Below are positions 44,338 through 53,981 of a stretch of DNA of 64,000 bases, piece after piece. The translations under genes were made by a program, and so were the position numbers. The notes under the pieces were generated by a model. That model did not search any database. It worked only from the letters and a program-made list of their open reading frames with translations, and was not told the DNA's origin. The DNA is from Opisthocomus hoazin (lineage: Eukaryota > Chordata > Aves > Opisthocomiformes > Opisthocomidae). Numbering within the stretch: position 1 is the first letter of the stretch; each line of letters starts with the position of its first letter. Where the stretch lies: NCBI RefSeq assembly GCF_030867145.1, contig NC_134428.1, positions 25,027,537 through 25,091,536 of the forward strand. The letters run 5' to 3'.

Positions 44338-47300
44338 CTGCAGTGAGAAGAAAACATGAGCTTTCCAATACAGCTGCTCGGAGGGGTTAAAGAACAGCCC
44401 GTGCTTTTAAATGGCTCCCTTTTGCCTGCTGCCTGTTCCTCTTGGCTTCCCAAGACGCCTGGAGGCGGGTCCCAGCCTCCTGCTAAGAACAGCCCTCCTG
44501 ACCTTTCCTGATGCCTCTGAACTGGGGGGGAGCAGAGGACAGACACACGAAGCGCCTGCCGTCAGTCTCTTGTGCTAAGGCACGTGCCAGATGTGGAGAT
44601 GCGACAGTGTACCCGTCAGCTGGCACTGATGCTGAAGATCAAGCATCAATGAAGGCCAGAATCCAGCAATGGTCTGACACTGCTGTGGCCTTCAGGCTCA
44701 GCAAGGTCCTGCGGAGAAAAGCACCTGGCTTGGATCACGGTAAGCTTGTCAAGGCAAGAACTGGGCATCAAGACCTCCAGGTACCTGCCTGCACTAGTGG
44801 TGATCTCTCTATATATGTGATATATGTGATATATATATAAAAATATATGTTTGGAAACAACCGAGTGGCTGAGATGCTGCTGCTGCAGCTCTCTGGGAGA
44901 GGAGCAACACCTGCAAGATTAGTCTCCCATAAATAGGAGGGCCCCACAGCGCAGTCGCTGACAACGCTGGAGGCAGGAGTGCGTGCAGCCATGGCTCCTG
45001 CAGCTAGCGCGAGGGCCTTGGTGCGGAGGAAGGAGGCTGGGGTCTCAGGCCTCACCTGGGCAGCCAGTCCTCCAGCGCTACCCGAGTTTCCTCAGGGTTT
45101 CTGGTCTCCTTCTTCACCCACTTCAGCCTGTTTGTGATCCTGTGCACGTGGGTGTCCACAGCTAGGAAGGGAGAGCCCAGAGTTTAGGCGGCGGCAGACA
45201 CAGCTGAGCGGAGAGAGCACAGCCAAAAGCTGCCCGTCGCGGCACAGCAGGCACAGGGCCCCGCGCGGGCAGGTGGAACGGGAGGGGAGGCTCCTTCCCA
45301 GAACAAACGTCCTGCTTTCTTCCTAGGCCCGGAGCCAGAGGCGAGACGGGACGGGTGTGTGGCACCCCGCGACGCGCTGGCGCAGCCGGACCCAGCCTTC
45401 CTTCAAAGGCTGGCGTGCTCGGCTCCGGCGGGCACGGGGCAGCCTGTCCCGGGTTCGCTGCCTTCCCCGCCTGTCAGCTGGTGTTACGCAAGCTGCAATC
45501 TCTGCCCCTTCGTTCGCCCAGATGGAAAACACGTTTCGTAACACCTACCAACACGGGAGGGTTTGTGAGGCTTAAACGAATGTTTATGAAGTGCTTTGAG
45601 CTAAAAAAGCTCTGAATGCAAAGTATATTATTGTTAGATCAGCAGCGATAAACCCGTCTCTATGGCTAATTGGGCAAAACCCAGGAAACTGCTGTAAACA
45701 GGAAGACCAAGTCTTGCCTCCTAAATCAAAACTGAGCACACAATTATTTGGAAAACAGTTGGCTGGTTTGGCTCCCTCTGGACTTCCCTCCCCCACAGCA
45801 AGGAGAGAACAACAGACCCCGAGCGCTGTCGGATCTAGCGCAAGAGCCGCATTGCGTACGGCTGACGGTCACCAGCGGGGCTGCGGGAGCCCGCTGCCAC
45901 CCTCGGGCTCCGTGCTCACCGTGGTGGCAGGCACTCGTCCCGTGGCACCATTCCTAGCGTTCCCAGGGCTCCCCTGTTCAGCAGCCTACACTTGGAACAT
46001 TAATCTGTCCCCGGGGGTGTCCAAACCGGGCAGCCCGCTGGGACCCTGCAGCTGATCATCCAGCCCCATCTGCTGGCTGCTGCCCACTGCAGCTCTGCTG
46101 CCAGCCACGCTCCCCAAACCAGCACCGTGCAGGGGCAAACCTGCCCACGCTCCCCAAACCAGCACCGTGCAGGGGCAAACCTGCCCACGCTCCCCAAACC
46201 AGCACCGTGCAGGGGCAAACCTGCCCACGCAGCCCAAACCAGCACCGTGCGGGGGCAAACCGGCCCACGCTCCCCAAACCAGCACCGTGCAGGGGCAAAC
46301 CTGCCCACGCACCCCAAACCAGCACCGTGCGGGGGCAAACCTGCCCACGCACCCCAAACCAGCACCGTGCGGGGGCAAACCTGCCCACGCACCCCAAAGC
46401 AGCACCGTGCGGGGGCAAACCGGCCCGGGGTCTGCCCTGGGCCCAGCTCCACCGCAGCCGTCCTCCCAGCCCATCGCTGCCAAAGCACACGGCTCCACGG
46501 GGTACAGCTCCGCGCTCTCCCACACTCTCTGCTCCATAAACACGGCAAATAAATATACCCATGGTCACTTACTACCCAGCTGCAGGAACTAAAACAGACC
46601 AGAAATTCTGTAGCTACAGATTGCCTGAGACCATTTCTTTCTACAACCCATCATGAATTGCTGATTTCAAACCATAATTTTGATCAAGCCCTGCTTCTGC
46701 CCTCCTACGGCTCGCCAAACAAAAATCCCAAATGAGATTTGTTTGAACGGAAGCAACCCTGGAAAAAAATAACCTCAGTCTATCCCACAACTATCCTCAA
46801 ATCACAAAATTACCCCCACCTCTCTTTAACTTGGCACCAAAGAGATGTCAAAGCATTATTCTGCTAGCGCATCTTTTTGGATGCCTACCCAGTTAGGCAA
46901 TTCTTGACTCCTTGTCAGCATCTGTGGGGAGGGGATTTCTGCTGTCAAATCTGGGGAAAAACGGCAGCTTGATCCATGCTTAAACCCTACTACAACTCAC
47001 CCAGTGCGAGTGGTCGAGGGCTGCACCCGTCATCCACCCAAACAGTCTGCAGATGACTAAACCAAAGCGACGCTATCAGGGTCCTGGGGCAGCTGCAACG
47101 CTTCCCCTCTGCCCAGGGAATGGATCAGGCAGGATTTAGGAGAGGAATGGGGAAAACACGGTCCAGCCTACCTATCCCGGACACGCTGTCCCAGGCGATG
47201 TTCATGGCCAAGTGGGCCATTTTGGGCCCAACTCCCGGCAGCTGCACCAGCTCCTCCACAGTTCTCGGTATGTCACCCCCGTATTTCTGCTTCAGGATGG

Positions 47301-50300
47301 CTGTCGTCTGCTTTATGAACTTCACCTTGTTCTGGAAAACCAAGGGGAAAGGCAGAAAAAATCCAAGCTGACCTCCAACATAGGGAAAAGAGACAAACAG
47401 CTCCGAAAACAAACCGTTCCTGAGGGTATGTTACATGAGGCCACACACTGGAGCTTGCAGAGGGGAGACAGATTTCTCCTTGAAAGCAAAATGCTGAGAC
47501 CTGATTAGCAATAACCTCCCCCTGCACACTCCAGGTACTGCAGCAAACAATCTTGCTGTGAATAAACAGCTAAAACTGGCATAAAATACAGCCTTCAGCT
47601 CGACTCCAGGGGAAAATCAGGCCTGGGCATGGCCCGGCGGCTCAGTCCCAGCTGGGGGTACGTCTCTCCGGAGCAGGGCTGCTCCGCACCCACCTCCTGC
47701 CTTCGTTACCTGCTGTCAGCTCAGCGACTGGAAACGAGTACAGCCTGCACAGGACCCGCCCGACCCGCCCTGCGTGGCCCCTCTTGGGCCTCGGAGCCGT
47801 CTCGGACGGCCGCACGGGAGCGCAGGACGGTGGAGGGGGGTCCTCCCTGCGCGCGCTGGGTGCTGCCGCGATCCTGCACTCACCCTCCAGAAGCCCACGG
47901 GGTAGATGATCTGCCCAAGCGTCGCATCATCCATCTGCAGAACGCTGTCGACCGTGAGGCCACGCTGCCTCAGGCGCAGCATGGCGGCTGACGTCACCTG
48001 GTCCTTGGTCTGGCTGGAGAGCATCAGCGACAGCAGAACTTGGTAGCGCATAACCTGGGGAACGGGAGACAGTGAGACACCCCGAGACCTCTGAGAGGGA
48101 ACGGGAGACAGTGAGACACCCCGAGATCTCTGAGAGGGAACGGGAGGCAGTGAGACACCCCGAGACCTCTGAGAGGGAACGGGAGACAGTGAGACACCCC
48201 GAGATCTCTGAGAGGGAACGGGAGACAGTGAGACACCCCGAGATCTCTGAGAGGGAACGGGAGACAGTGAGACACCCCGAGATCTCTGAGGGGGAACAGG
48301 AGACAGTGAGACACCCTGAGACCTCTGAGAGGGAACGGGAGACAGTGAGACACCCTGAGACCTCTGAGAGGGAACAGGAGACAGTGAGACACCCTGAGAC
48401 CTCTGAGAGGGAATGGGAGACAGTGAGACACCCCGAGATCTCTGAGAGGATCCAGCCACCTCTGGGGCTCGGCGCTCTCACCCAGCACCATCTTCAGTCC
48501 AGTGCATAACATGGACCTACCCTGGTTCAGCCATATCCATCTACAGGAGACTGGAAGGCTGCAACAGAAATAATCCATAACCTTTTAGTTCTACCACGCA
48601 ATAAAGGGAGAAAAGAAACACCTCCGATCTAAGCAGTCAGCATGCCTAAAAGGGCAGAGAGCAGCTCCTGTCTGCTGGGATGTCACATCCAAAGGTGCTG
48701 GTGCTCAGCCACAAAGGGCCAGACAAAGCTTTTCCTGATGATGGGATTCTCAGGAGACCCCACACGACGCAGAAGTACAAACGCCCAATGATTTTTTCAT
48801 GCAACTTCTGCTCTAAAGCGGCTTTTGAAAATCCCGTCCCTTTCCCACCAGGCTTCAGCAGGACCCAGGTGTCTGGCTCCAGTGAGCGCTTTACGAAACC
48901 AAATCTGAAGAAGGGGATGACAGAGGCTGGGAGATGAAGCACCAAACGCAGAAGTCCTCGCCCAGGGTTTAGCCCAGACCATTCACCTTCCGTTTTCCAG
49001 TTGATTTTTCCCCAGATGCAATTCTGTCCCTACCAGAATGGGGAGGATGACGCAGCTATCCTGGACTGACCCAGGACAGCGTGGGACACAATCCTCCCTC
49101 CAGCCCTCTTACAAAGTTTACAAAACCACAGGTGCGTCAGGAAAAAATCTGAGTGCAGGGAAGAAGGGGAATCTCCGAGCGCGTGGAAGCTGTGTGAGGA
49201 GCGCTGGTGTGTGCCGAGGGTCACGGCATCCACTTTTTCTTGGAAGCAACAACTTCCCTAGGGAAGAAAAGTTATTTCGGTATCGAGCACCGCGGTCCCC
49301 CCGGCCCCACAGCTGCGCTTGGGGCCAGCCCACACGGCTGCGGAGCGTGTGACGCTGCCTGGAGCCGGAGTGGAAGCTAACCGCTCTCCCCAGGGATCCG
49401 AGCCCCAGGCACGCCGCCAGCAATACCGACAGCGTTCCACGCGCCGACGCTGCGCAGCTGCGTCTTCGAGACCCCTCCCTCAGAGCCCGGCGGGTCGCTG
49501 CGGAGCGCACGATTCCCGCTGCTCGGCCGAGCCTGCCTGCGGGTCATCTCCACGTTCCCGCACCGCGGCCTGGATCCGCTTTGTTGTTTTGTCCTGATGC
49601 AGATGGTCCCCTCGGAGGAAGGTGTCATCTGGGCGCCTTCGATTGCGTTCCCAGGCTCGGGGAGCACAGAGCCATCCCAGCACGGCCCTTCCTTTCAACC
49701 AGTCTCCCTTAAAAGCGGACGGCAAGAGGGGAGGAAGCCAACCTACGCTTATGTGTTGCTCTGAAGAGCGTAAAAGCAGACTGGAAAGTTTTTTCTTGGC
49801 TTCTCTCACCTATTCTCCGTGCTTTTTTTCCTCTGTGTTACAGAGCCATCTTGCTGGATACTTCCCTCAGATTCCTACAAAGATTTTTAAGAAAAAAGGG
49901 ACGTGCCTTCATGCCCTGCCAGCCTGCCCCAGAAGACAGCACCGCCACAACCCACTCTCAGGGTTTTCACTCCCAAGTCCAAAATCATCCTGGTTTTGCC
50001 TGCGCTCCCACTCCGGGTTCAGCCTGCTGACTCTTCTGGCAGCAGTTTAAGCAGGGGACAAGGGCCTGTCACAGCTGTGCCGGTCTCCAATGCCCCGCAC
50101 GGGCTCACCACGAGCAGAGAGCATCTCGGAACACACCCACGGCCGTCTCACAAGCCTGGCTGAAGCCAGCGAGCCTGCTACCGGAGAGGCAGCGGCTGAC
50201 TCTCCTCCTCTAGCAGGACGAGTGGCTTCTCACACGCCCGCTTCTGCAGTAACCTCTCGTGGGATCAGTCCCAGCCTACAGTTCTGACACGCCCTGAGGT

Positions 50301-52030
50301 TATTTTTCCGTTCTGGAGACATCCCAAGCGGGGCACATCCAGGGGCAGGATGAGGGTGAGGGAGGCCGGAGGGCTGCGGCAGCGGGGCTGTGTTTCCACG
50401 AGCCTGCCTGCCGGAGCAGGGCAGCAGGGCGGTGTTACCTGCGGAGGTGCGCTGCTGTCGTAACACTTCTCCACCCCCATCTCATCGACGGGAGCATCTC
50501 TGTTCCTCCTCATCTCCCGGATGTGCTCCAGCTGCTGCCGCCAGCCCCTTGGCTCCCAGCGTGGTCTCTGGGGCTCAGACGTCCCCTGCTCGGCACCATC
50601 GCCCTGCCCGGATTCGTAGGCAATGGCGACGCTCTTCCTCCTCCTGCTGCGCCGCGGGACGCCGGCTGTGCTGTGCAGCTGGCTCGCTGCGAGAGATGGG
50701 AGACAGATTTTCAGGCCAGAGGCCAGGGGAAAGGAAGAGGCAGAGCCCAGCATCATCCCTGTGTGCCAAAACCACCCGGGGACCCTGATGACGGCTGAAC
50801 TCGTCTTCCCCATAGACTCAACCCAGCAGCAACACTGTCCGTCCACCCAGCCCTAACCAGAGCCAGCCCGCGGGGCGAGGAAAGGCTGGGAAGGACCTGG
50901 GAAACCTGTGACAACAACTGGGGAGATGTCACACTAGGGGGACTCACGTCCCAACACGCACGAAGTTGCTGAAGGACAAGATGCATCACAGAATCCCAGC
51001 ATGGCAGGGGTTGGAAGGGACCTCTGTGGGTCACCCAGCCCAAACTCCTGCCGAAGCAGGGTCACCCAGAGCAGGCTGCACAGGACCTCATCTAGGTGGG
51101 CTTTGAATATCTCCAGAGAAGGAGACTCCACAGCCTCTCTGGGCAGCCTGTTCAGTGCTCCATCACAGAGTGAAGGAGATCTTCCTCGGGTTCAGCTGGA
51201 GCTTCCTCTGCTTCAGTTTGTGCCCGTTGCCCCTTGTCCTGTCGCTGGGCACCACTGGAAAGAGTCTGGCCCCGTCCTCCTGACCCCCACCCTGCAGATA
51301 TTTAGAGGCATTTCGAAGGTCCCCTCTCAGCCTTCTCTTCTCCAGGCTGAACAAGCCCAGCTCCCTCAGCCTCTCCTCGTAGCAGAGATGCTCCAGTCCC
51401 CTCCTCATCCTCGTAGCCCTGCACTGGACTCTCTCCAGTAGCTCCTCATCTCTTTTGAACTGGGGAGCCCAGCACTGGACACAGTACTCCAGATGGGGCC
51501 TCACTAGGGCAGAGTAGGGGTTTTGGGTGGGAAGGGACCGTGAGAGGCCAGCCCACCCAGTCCAACCCCCTGCCACGGGCAGGGACATCTCCAGCCGGGT
51601 CAGGGTGCTCAGAGCCCCGTCCGGCCTGGCCTGGAACGGCTCCAGGGGCGGGGGAGCTCTGGGCAACCCTGGCCGGGGCCTCCTCGCCCTCGCAGGGAGG
51701 GATTTCTCACTTCAGTCCTTTCTCGGTCCACAGCCGCCGCCCCTCGCCGCAAGCCCCGCTCAAAGCTTCCCCGTTTCCACCCCCAGGCCCTCGCCCACCG
51801 CCACGGGCAGCCCCCGGCTCCGAGGGGGACGCTGGGCCGGGCCCGGCCCCCGCCGCCCGCAGGCCCCGAGGCCGCCAGCCCCCTGCCAAGGCCGGGCTGG
51901 CGCCGTCCCCGGCCCCTCAGCCGCCGGCGGGCCCCGATCCCCGTCCCCCCGTACCTCCGGCCGCCCCTCGGGCCCTGCCGAGCCGCCGGGCCGCCGCCCG
52001 CCCCCCGCCGGCGGGCACGGCCGCGCACAT
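44214..52030 (-). CDS. NTHL1: NTHL1 endonuclease III-like DNA glycosylase, complete, six exons
   Basis: NTHL1 is a bifunctional DNA glycosylase/AP lyase that excises oxidised pyrimidines at the start of base-excision repair in nucleus and mitochondria. The coding exons, 5' to 3' on the - strand, are 52030-51955, 50686-50439, 48054-47884, 47331-47172, 45161-45056 and 44337-44214. They total 885 nt, or 294 residues plus TGA, and all phases agree. Residues 1-49 are Arg-rich without an acidic residue, as in a mitochondrial leader, and RRSRRRK at 37-43 could be a nuclear signal. The core has the helix-hairpin-helix [13 protein letters not shown] with catalytic Lys202, then VDTHVHR with Asp221. Cys272, 279, 282 and 288 form the C-x6-C-x2-C-x5-C 4Fe-4S ligand set. 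Each is 18 less than the human position, matching the 312-residue human protein. All catalytic residues are intact. Confidence 0.96.
44809..44850. repeat. AT-dinucleotide-rich tract
   Basis: Alternating TATATATG and ATATATATAT in NTHL1 intron 5, isolated within GC-rich sequence. Confidence 0.9.
45056..45161 (-). CDS. NTHL1: NTHL1 exon 5 (catalytic Asp)
   Basis: The acceptor ttcctag borders 45161 and the donor GTGAGG follows 45056. CT completes Ala219; then come [17 protein letters not shown] with Asp221 and [13 protein letters not shown], with AG left for Arg254. This 106-nt exon has no long open frame of its own and was found by matching the VDTHV motif. Confidence 0.95.
46101..46430. repeat. 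40-bp minisatellite in NTHL1 intron 4
   Basis: The block agcaccgtgc recurs at 46121, 46161, 46201, 46241, 46281, 46321, 46361 and 46401, an exact 40-bp period over eight copies with few substitutions. Units read ccaaaccagcaccgtgcagg then ggcaaacctgcccacgc. Confidence 0.97.
47172..47331 (-). CDS. NTHL1: NTHL1 exon 4 (helix-hairpin-helix, catalytic Lys)
   Basis: The acceptor ttttccag borders 47331 and the donor GTAGGC follows 47172. The exon has 53 codons plus one base. It contains [20 protein letters not shown] and the catalytic Lys202 directly after it, then [10 protein letters not shown]. Confidence 0.96.
47884..48054 (-). CDS. NTHL1: NTHL1 exon 3 (glycosylase core)
   Basis: The acceptor gttccccag borders 48054 and the donor GTGAGT follows 47884. 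The exon is 57 codons in phase 0. Peptides [20 protein letters not shown] and [20 protein letters not shown] are close to human. The acceptor sits at the edge of a 39-bp tandem array. Confidence 0.96.
48061..48450. repeat. NTHL1: 39-bp minisatellite at the NTHL1 exon 3 acceptor
   Basis: Ten copies with an exact 39-bp period, starting 7 bp upstream (in transcript sense) of exon 3. On the - strand each unit contains CCCGTTCCCTCTCAG and then AGGTCTCGGGGTGTC, so each has a pyrimidine tract plus AG, and 39 nt is 13 codons with no stop in the NTHL1 frame. Confidence 0.97.
50439..50686 (-). CDS. NTHL1: NTHL1 exon 2 (basic region and N-terminal helices)
   Basis: The acceptor ctctcgcag borders 50686 and the donor GTAACA follows 50439. 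The exon has two bases plus 82 codons. Peptides include [28 protein letters not shown] and [20 protein letters not shown], matching human WQQQLVNIRAMRN and APVDHLGTEHCYD. Confidence 0.95.
50984..51517 (-). mobile_element. CR1 LINE in NTHL1 intron 1
   Basis: atcacagaatcccagcatgg through cctcactagggcagagtagg; includes [20 protein letters not shown] on the - strand. Same orientation as NTHL1. Confidence 0.92.
51520..51705 (-). mobile_element. CR1 fragment of another subfamily
   Basis: Contains gtccaaccccctgccacggg and gctcagagccccgtccggcc, the antisense 3' region of the CR1 type with the line ...cacttccaggg...gagcatcc. It directly abuts the previous copy. Confidence 0.75.
51955..52030 (-). CDS. 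NTHL1: NTHL1 exon 1 (start codon, organelle leader)
   Basis: ATG occupies 52030-52028 in the context gccgccATGT, and the donor GTACGG follows 51955. The exon has 25 codons plus one base: [20 protein letters not shown] and five more residues. This frame was chosen because its phase fits exon 2; the overlapping frame from a GTG at 52028 does not. It shares the MC start with human NTHL1. Confidence 0.85.
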
Positions 52031-52170
52031 GGCGGCGGCCCCGGAACTACCGGCCCCGGCGTGCCCCGCGTCTCACGCGAGCGCCGGAAGGGGCGGGACT
52101 TCCGCCGGGGGGCGGGGCGCGGAGCGGGCTGGGGGCGGCGGGGCCGGGCCCGGGGGTCGGCGGGTGAGTG
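52027..52170. promoter_or_regulatory. Divergent NTHL1/TSC2 CpG-island promoter
   Basis: The NTHL1 ATG (52030, - strand) and the TSC2 first-exon donor (52164, + strand) are only about 130 bp apart in very CpG-rich DNA with no TATA box. Visible motifs are an ETS core CCGGAA at 52041-52046, CCGGAAG at 52084-52090, a GC box GGGGCGGG at 52090-52097, and the inverse ETS site ACTTCCG at 52098-52104. ATGGCGGC at 52029-52036, overlapping the NTHL1 start codon, resembles a YY1 site. NTHL1 and TSC2 are also head to head in mammals. Transcription starts are not directly visible. Confidence 0.8.
52105..52163 (+). other. TSC2: TSC2 untranslated exon 1 (approximate start)
   Basis: A consensus donor (CGG followed by GTGAGTG at 52164) lies just after the ETS/GC-box cluster, as expected for the non-coding first exon that TSC2 has in other vertebrates. 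The 5' boundary is a guess. Confidence 0.5.
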
Positions 52171-52384
52171 AAGGGGTGAGGCGGGGGGGCGAGTGGTGGC
52201 TCCGTTGCGGTCCGGTGGGCGCGGGGGGCTGGCGGGGCCTGGTGGGAGGCGGGGTCTCGCCGTGTCCAGGGAGTGTGGGGGGTCCCCGTCCCCGGCTGAG
52301 GGGGGGACCCCCGGGGGTCTCCTGCCAGGGGGCCGGCGTGTGCGGGGCGGGGGGGTGTCTGTGCCGTGAGGGCTTGTGCTGTGT

Positions 52385-52880
52385 CCCGGGGGGGTGGCGG
52401 TGTGGGCCCGGGGGGACGCTGGGCCTGCTCCTGGGCCGGACTGGGGGCTGCGGTGTGTCCTCCCCCGGGGCTGGGGGCTGAGGTGTGACCCCCCCGGGGC
52501 TGCAGTGTGACCCCCCCCCGGGGCTGGGGGCTGAGGTGTGACCCCCCCCCCCACCCCGGGGCTGGGGGCTGAGGTGTGACCCCCCCCACACCCCGGGGCT
52601 GGGGGCTGAGGTGTGACACCCCCCGGGGCTGCAGTGTTCCCCCCTGGGGCTGGGGGCTGCATTGTGACCCCCCTGGACTGGGGGCTGCAGTGTGAGCCCC
52701 TGCTGGGGCTGGGGGCTGTGGTGGGATCCCCCCCGGGGCTGCAGCGTTCCCCCCTGGGGCTGGGGGCTGCATTGTGACCCCCCTGGACTGGGGGCTGCAG
52801 TGTGAGCCCCTGCTGGGGCTGGGGGCTTCGGTGGGATCCCCCCCCCGGGGCTGGGGGCTGCGCTGTGTCCCCTGGGCTGC
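52385..52880. repeat. GC-rich imperfect minisatellite in TSC2 intron 1
   Basis: Repeats of ggggctgggggctgaggtgt with variable C runs. A 110-bp block at about 52631-52740 is duplicated directly at 52741-52850. Confidence 0.88.
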
Positions 52881-53370
52881 CACGTCAGGCTCTGTGGCCT
52901 GTCCCCGTGGGAGCGCAGGGGTTTGCTGTGGCGTGTCCCGGGGGGCGGGGGGCATGGCGAGGGGCCAGCGGGTCCCAGTGCCAGCGGTGAGGAGCGGGTC
53001 CTGCTCCGAGCTGGGGGCCGGGGTCTCCGAGGGGCAGCGGGTCGGGGTTTCTGGAATTCCTTGCTGTAATGGGTGCCCTTGTCTTCTCTCCCCCTCTTTC
53101 TCCTCGTCGTGGCGGCGTTTGGATGCTCCAGCGCTTGGATTCGGACTCCCTGCCTCGCGCCCAGCTGCTTGCGGCGTCTGCGTCCCCGTGCTGCGGGCTC
53201 GTCCGACGCCGGCGGACTGGGAGCGAGGAAAAGCCTGCGTGTACGTGTGGGTGCGTTTACACCTCAAAAATCAGCTCGGTGGTTGTAAAATGGAGGTCGC
53301 TGCGTGCGGGCCGTGGTGGTGCTGGGCCTGATATGTTTCCTCGGAGGATGATAACCCCGCTCTCCCCGTT

Positions 53371-53604
53371 CACAGAATCACAGAATGGTCGGGGTTGGCA
53401 GGGCCCTCTGTGGGTCACCCAGCCCAACCCCCTGCCCAAGCAGGGTCACCCAGAGCAGGCTGCACAGCACCGCGGCCAGGCGGGTCTGGAATATCTCCAG
53501 AGAAGGAGACTCCACAGCCTCCCTGGGCAGCCTGGGCCAGGGCTCCATCACCCTCAGAGGGAAGAAGTTCTTCCTTGGGTTCAGACGGAACTCATGTTCC
53601 TCAG
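53371..53604 (-). mobile_element. CR1 3' fragment in TSC2 intron 1
   Basis: cacagaatcacagaatggtc through ttccttgggttcagacgg, ending in the ORF2 sequence. The last CR1 on the GC-rich side. Confidence 0.92.
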
Positions 53605-53816
53605 GTAGCTGCAGGGTGCGGGTGCTGAAGGCGGGAGCGGTGCAGGCCCCACGTGCGTGCGGGCTCCTCGCTGTTCCGTCCTCAGCGCTGGGCTTCTCCT
53701 TTGTTCGAAAGGGCTGGAGACACCGGTGCTGTCTGTAAAAGCCGCGCTGCGGTGGCTGTAGCTGGTGCTTACAGCTTCCCCGTGGGTCTCCCGTAACAGA
53801 AATTCTGCGTTTGCAG

Positions 53817-53981
53817 GGGCTCGGCGCTGCTTGCCTGGCAGCAATGGCGAAGCCTCAGAGCAAGGATTCGGGACTGAAGGAGAAGTTCAGGAATCTCCTG
53901 GGGCTGGGAACGTCTCGGGGAAGTTCGAAGCCGTCGGAGGGCAAGCAGACAGAGTTTGTCATCACTGCAGAAATACTCAAG
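53817..53981 (+). CDS. TSC2: TSC2 exon 2 (5' UTR end, start codon, residues 1-46)
   Basis: The acceptor gtttgcag ends at 53816. There are 27 untranslated bases, then ATG at 53844-53846, and the donor GTGTGA starts at 53982. The peptide runs [20 protein letters not shown] through [14 protein letters not shown]. Confidence 0.96.

Larger units (their letters stand above)
44338..51954 (-). other. NTHL1: NTHL1 introns
   Basis: Intron 1 (51954-50687) holds two CR1 copies. Intron 2 (50438-48055) ends in the 39-bp array; the rest is unique sequence. Intron 3 (47883-47332) shows nothing. Intron 4 (47171-45162) holds the 40-bp array. Intron 5 (45055-44338) holds the AT tract. No RNA gene was recognised in any of them. 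Confidence 0.75.
52164..53816 (+). other. TSC2: TSC2 intron 1
   Basis: Very GC-rich with the ggggctgggggct repeats, then about 500 bp without features, then a CR1 fragment. Composition falls sharply just after its end. Confidence 0.75.

Noticed and set aside
46101-46430. Regular 40-bp repeat resembling a CRISPR array
   Set aside because: The units are contiguous with no unique spacers, and the context is a eukaryotic intron. It is a minisatellite.
51609-52028. NTHL1 exon 1 read in the frame [12 protein letters not shown]
   Set aside because: In that frame the donor leaves two bases and does not join exon 2 in frame. The ATG at 52030 gives one leftover base, which fits.
51540-52481. 313-codon + strand frame over the divergent promoter
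   Set aside because: It is a Pro/Gly/Ala-rich frame from CpG-island DNA antisense to NTHL1 exon 1. TSC2 coding begins only at 53844.
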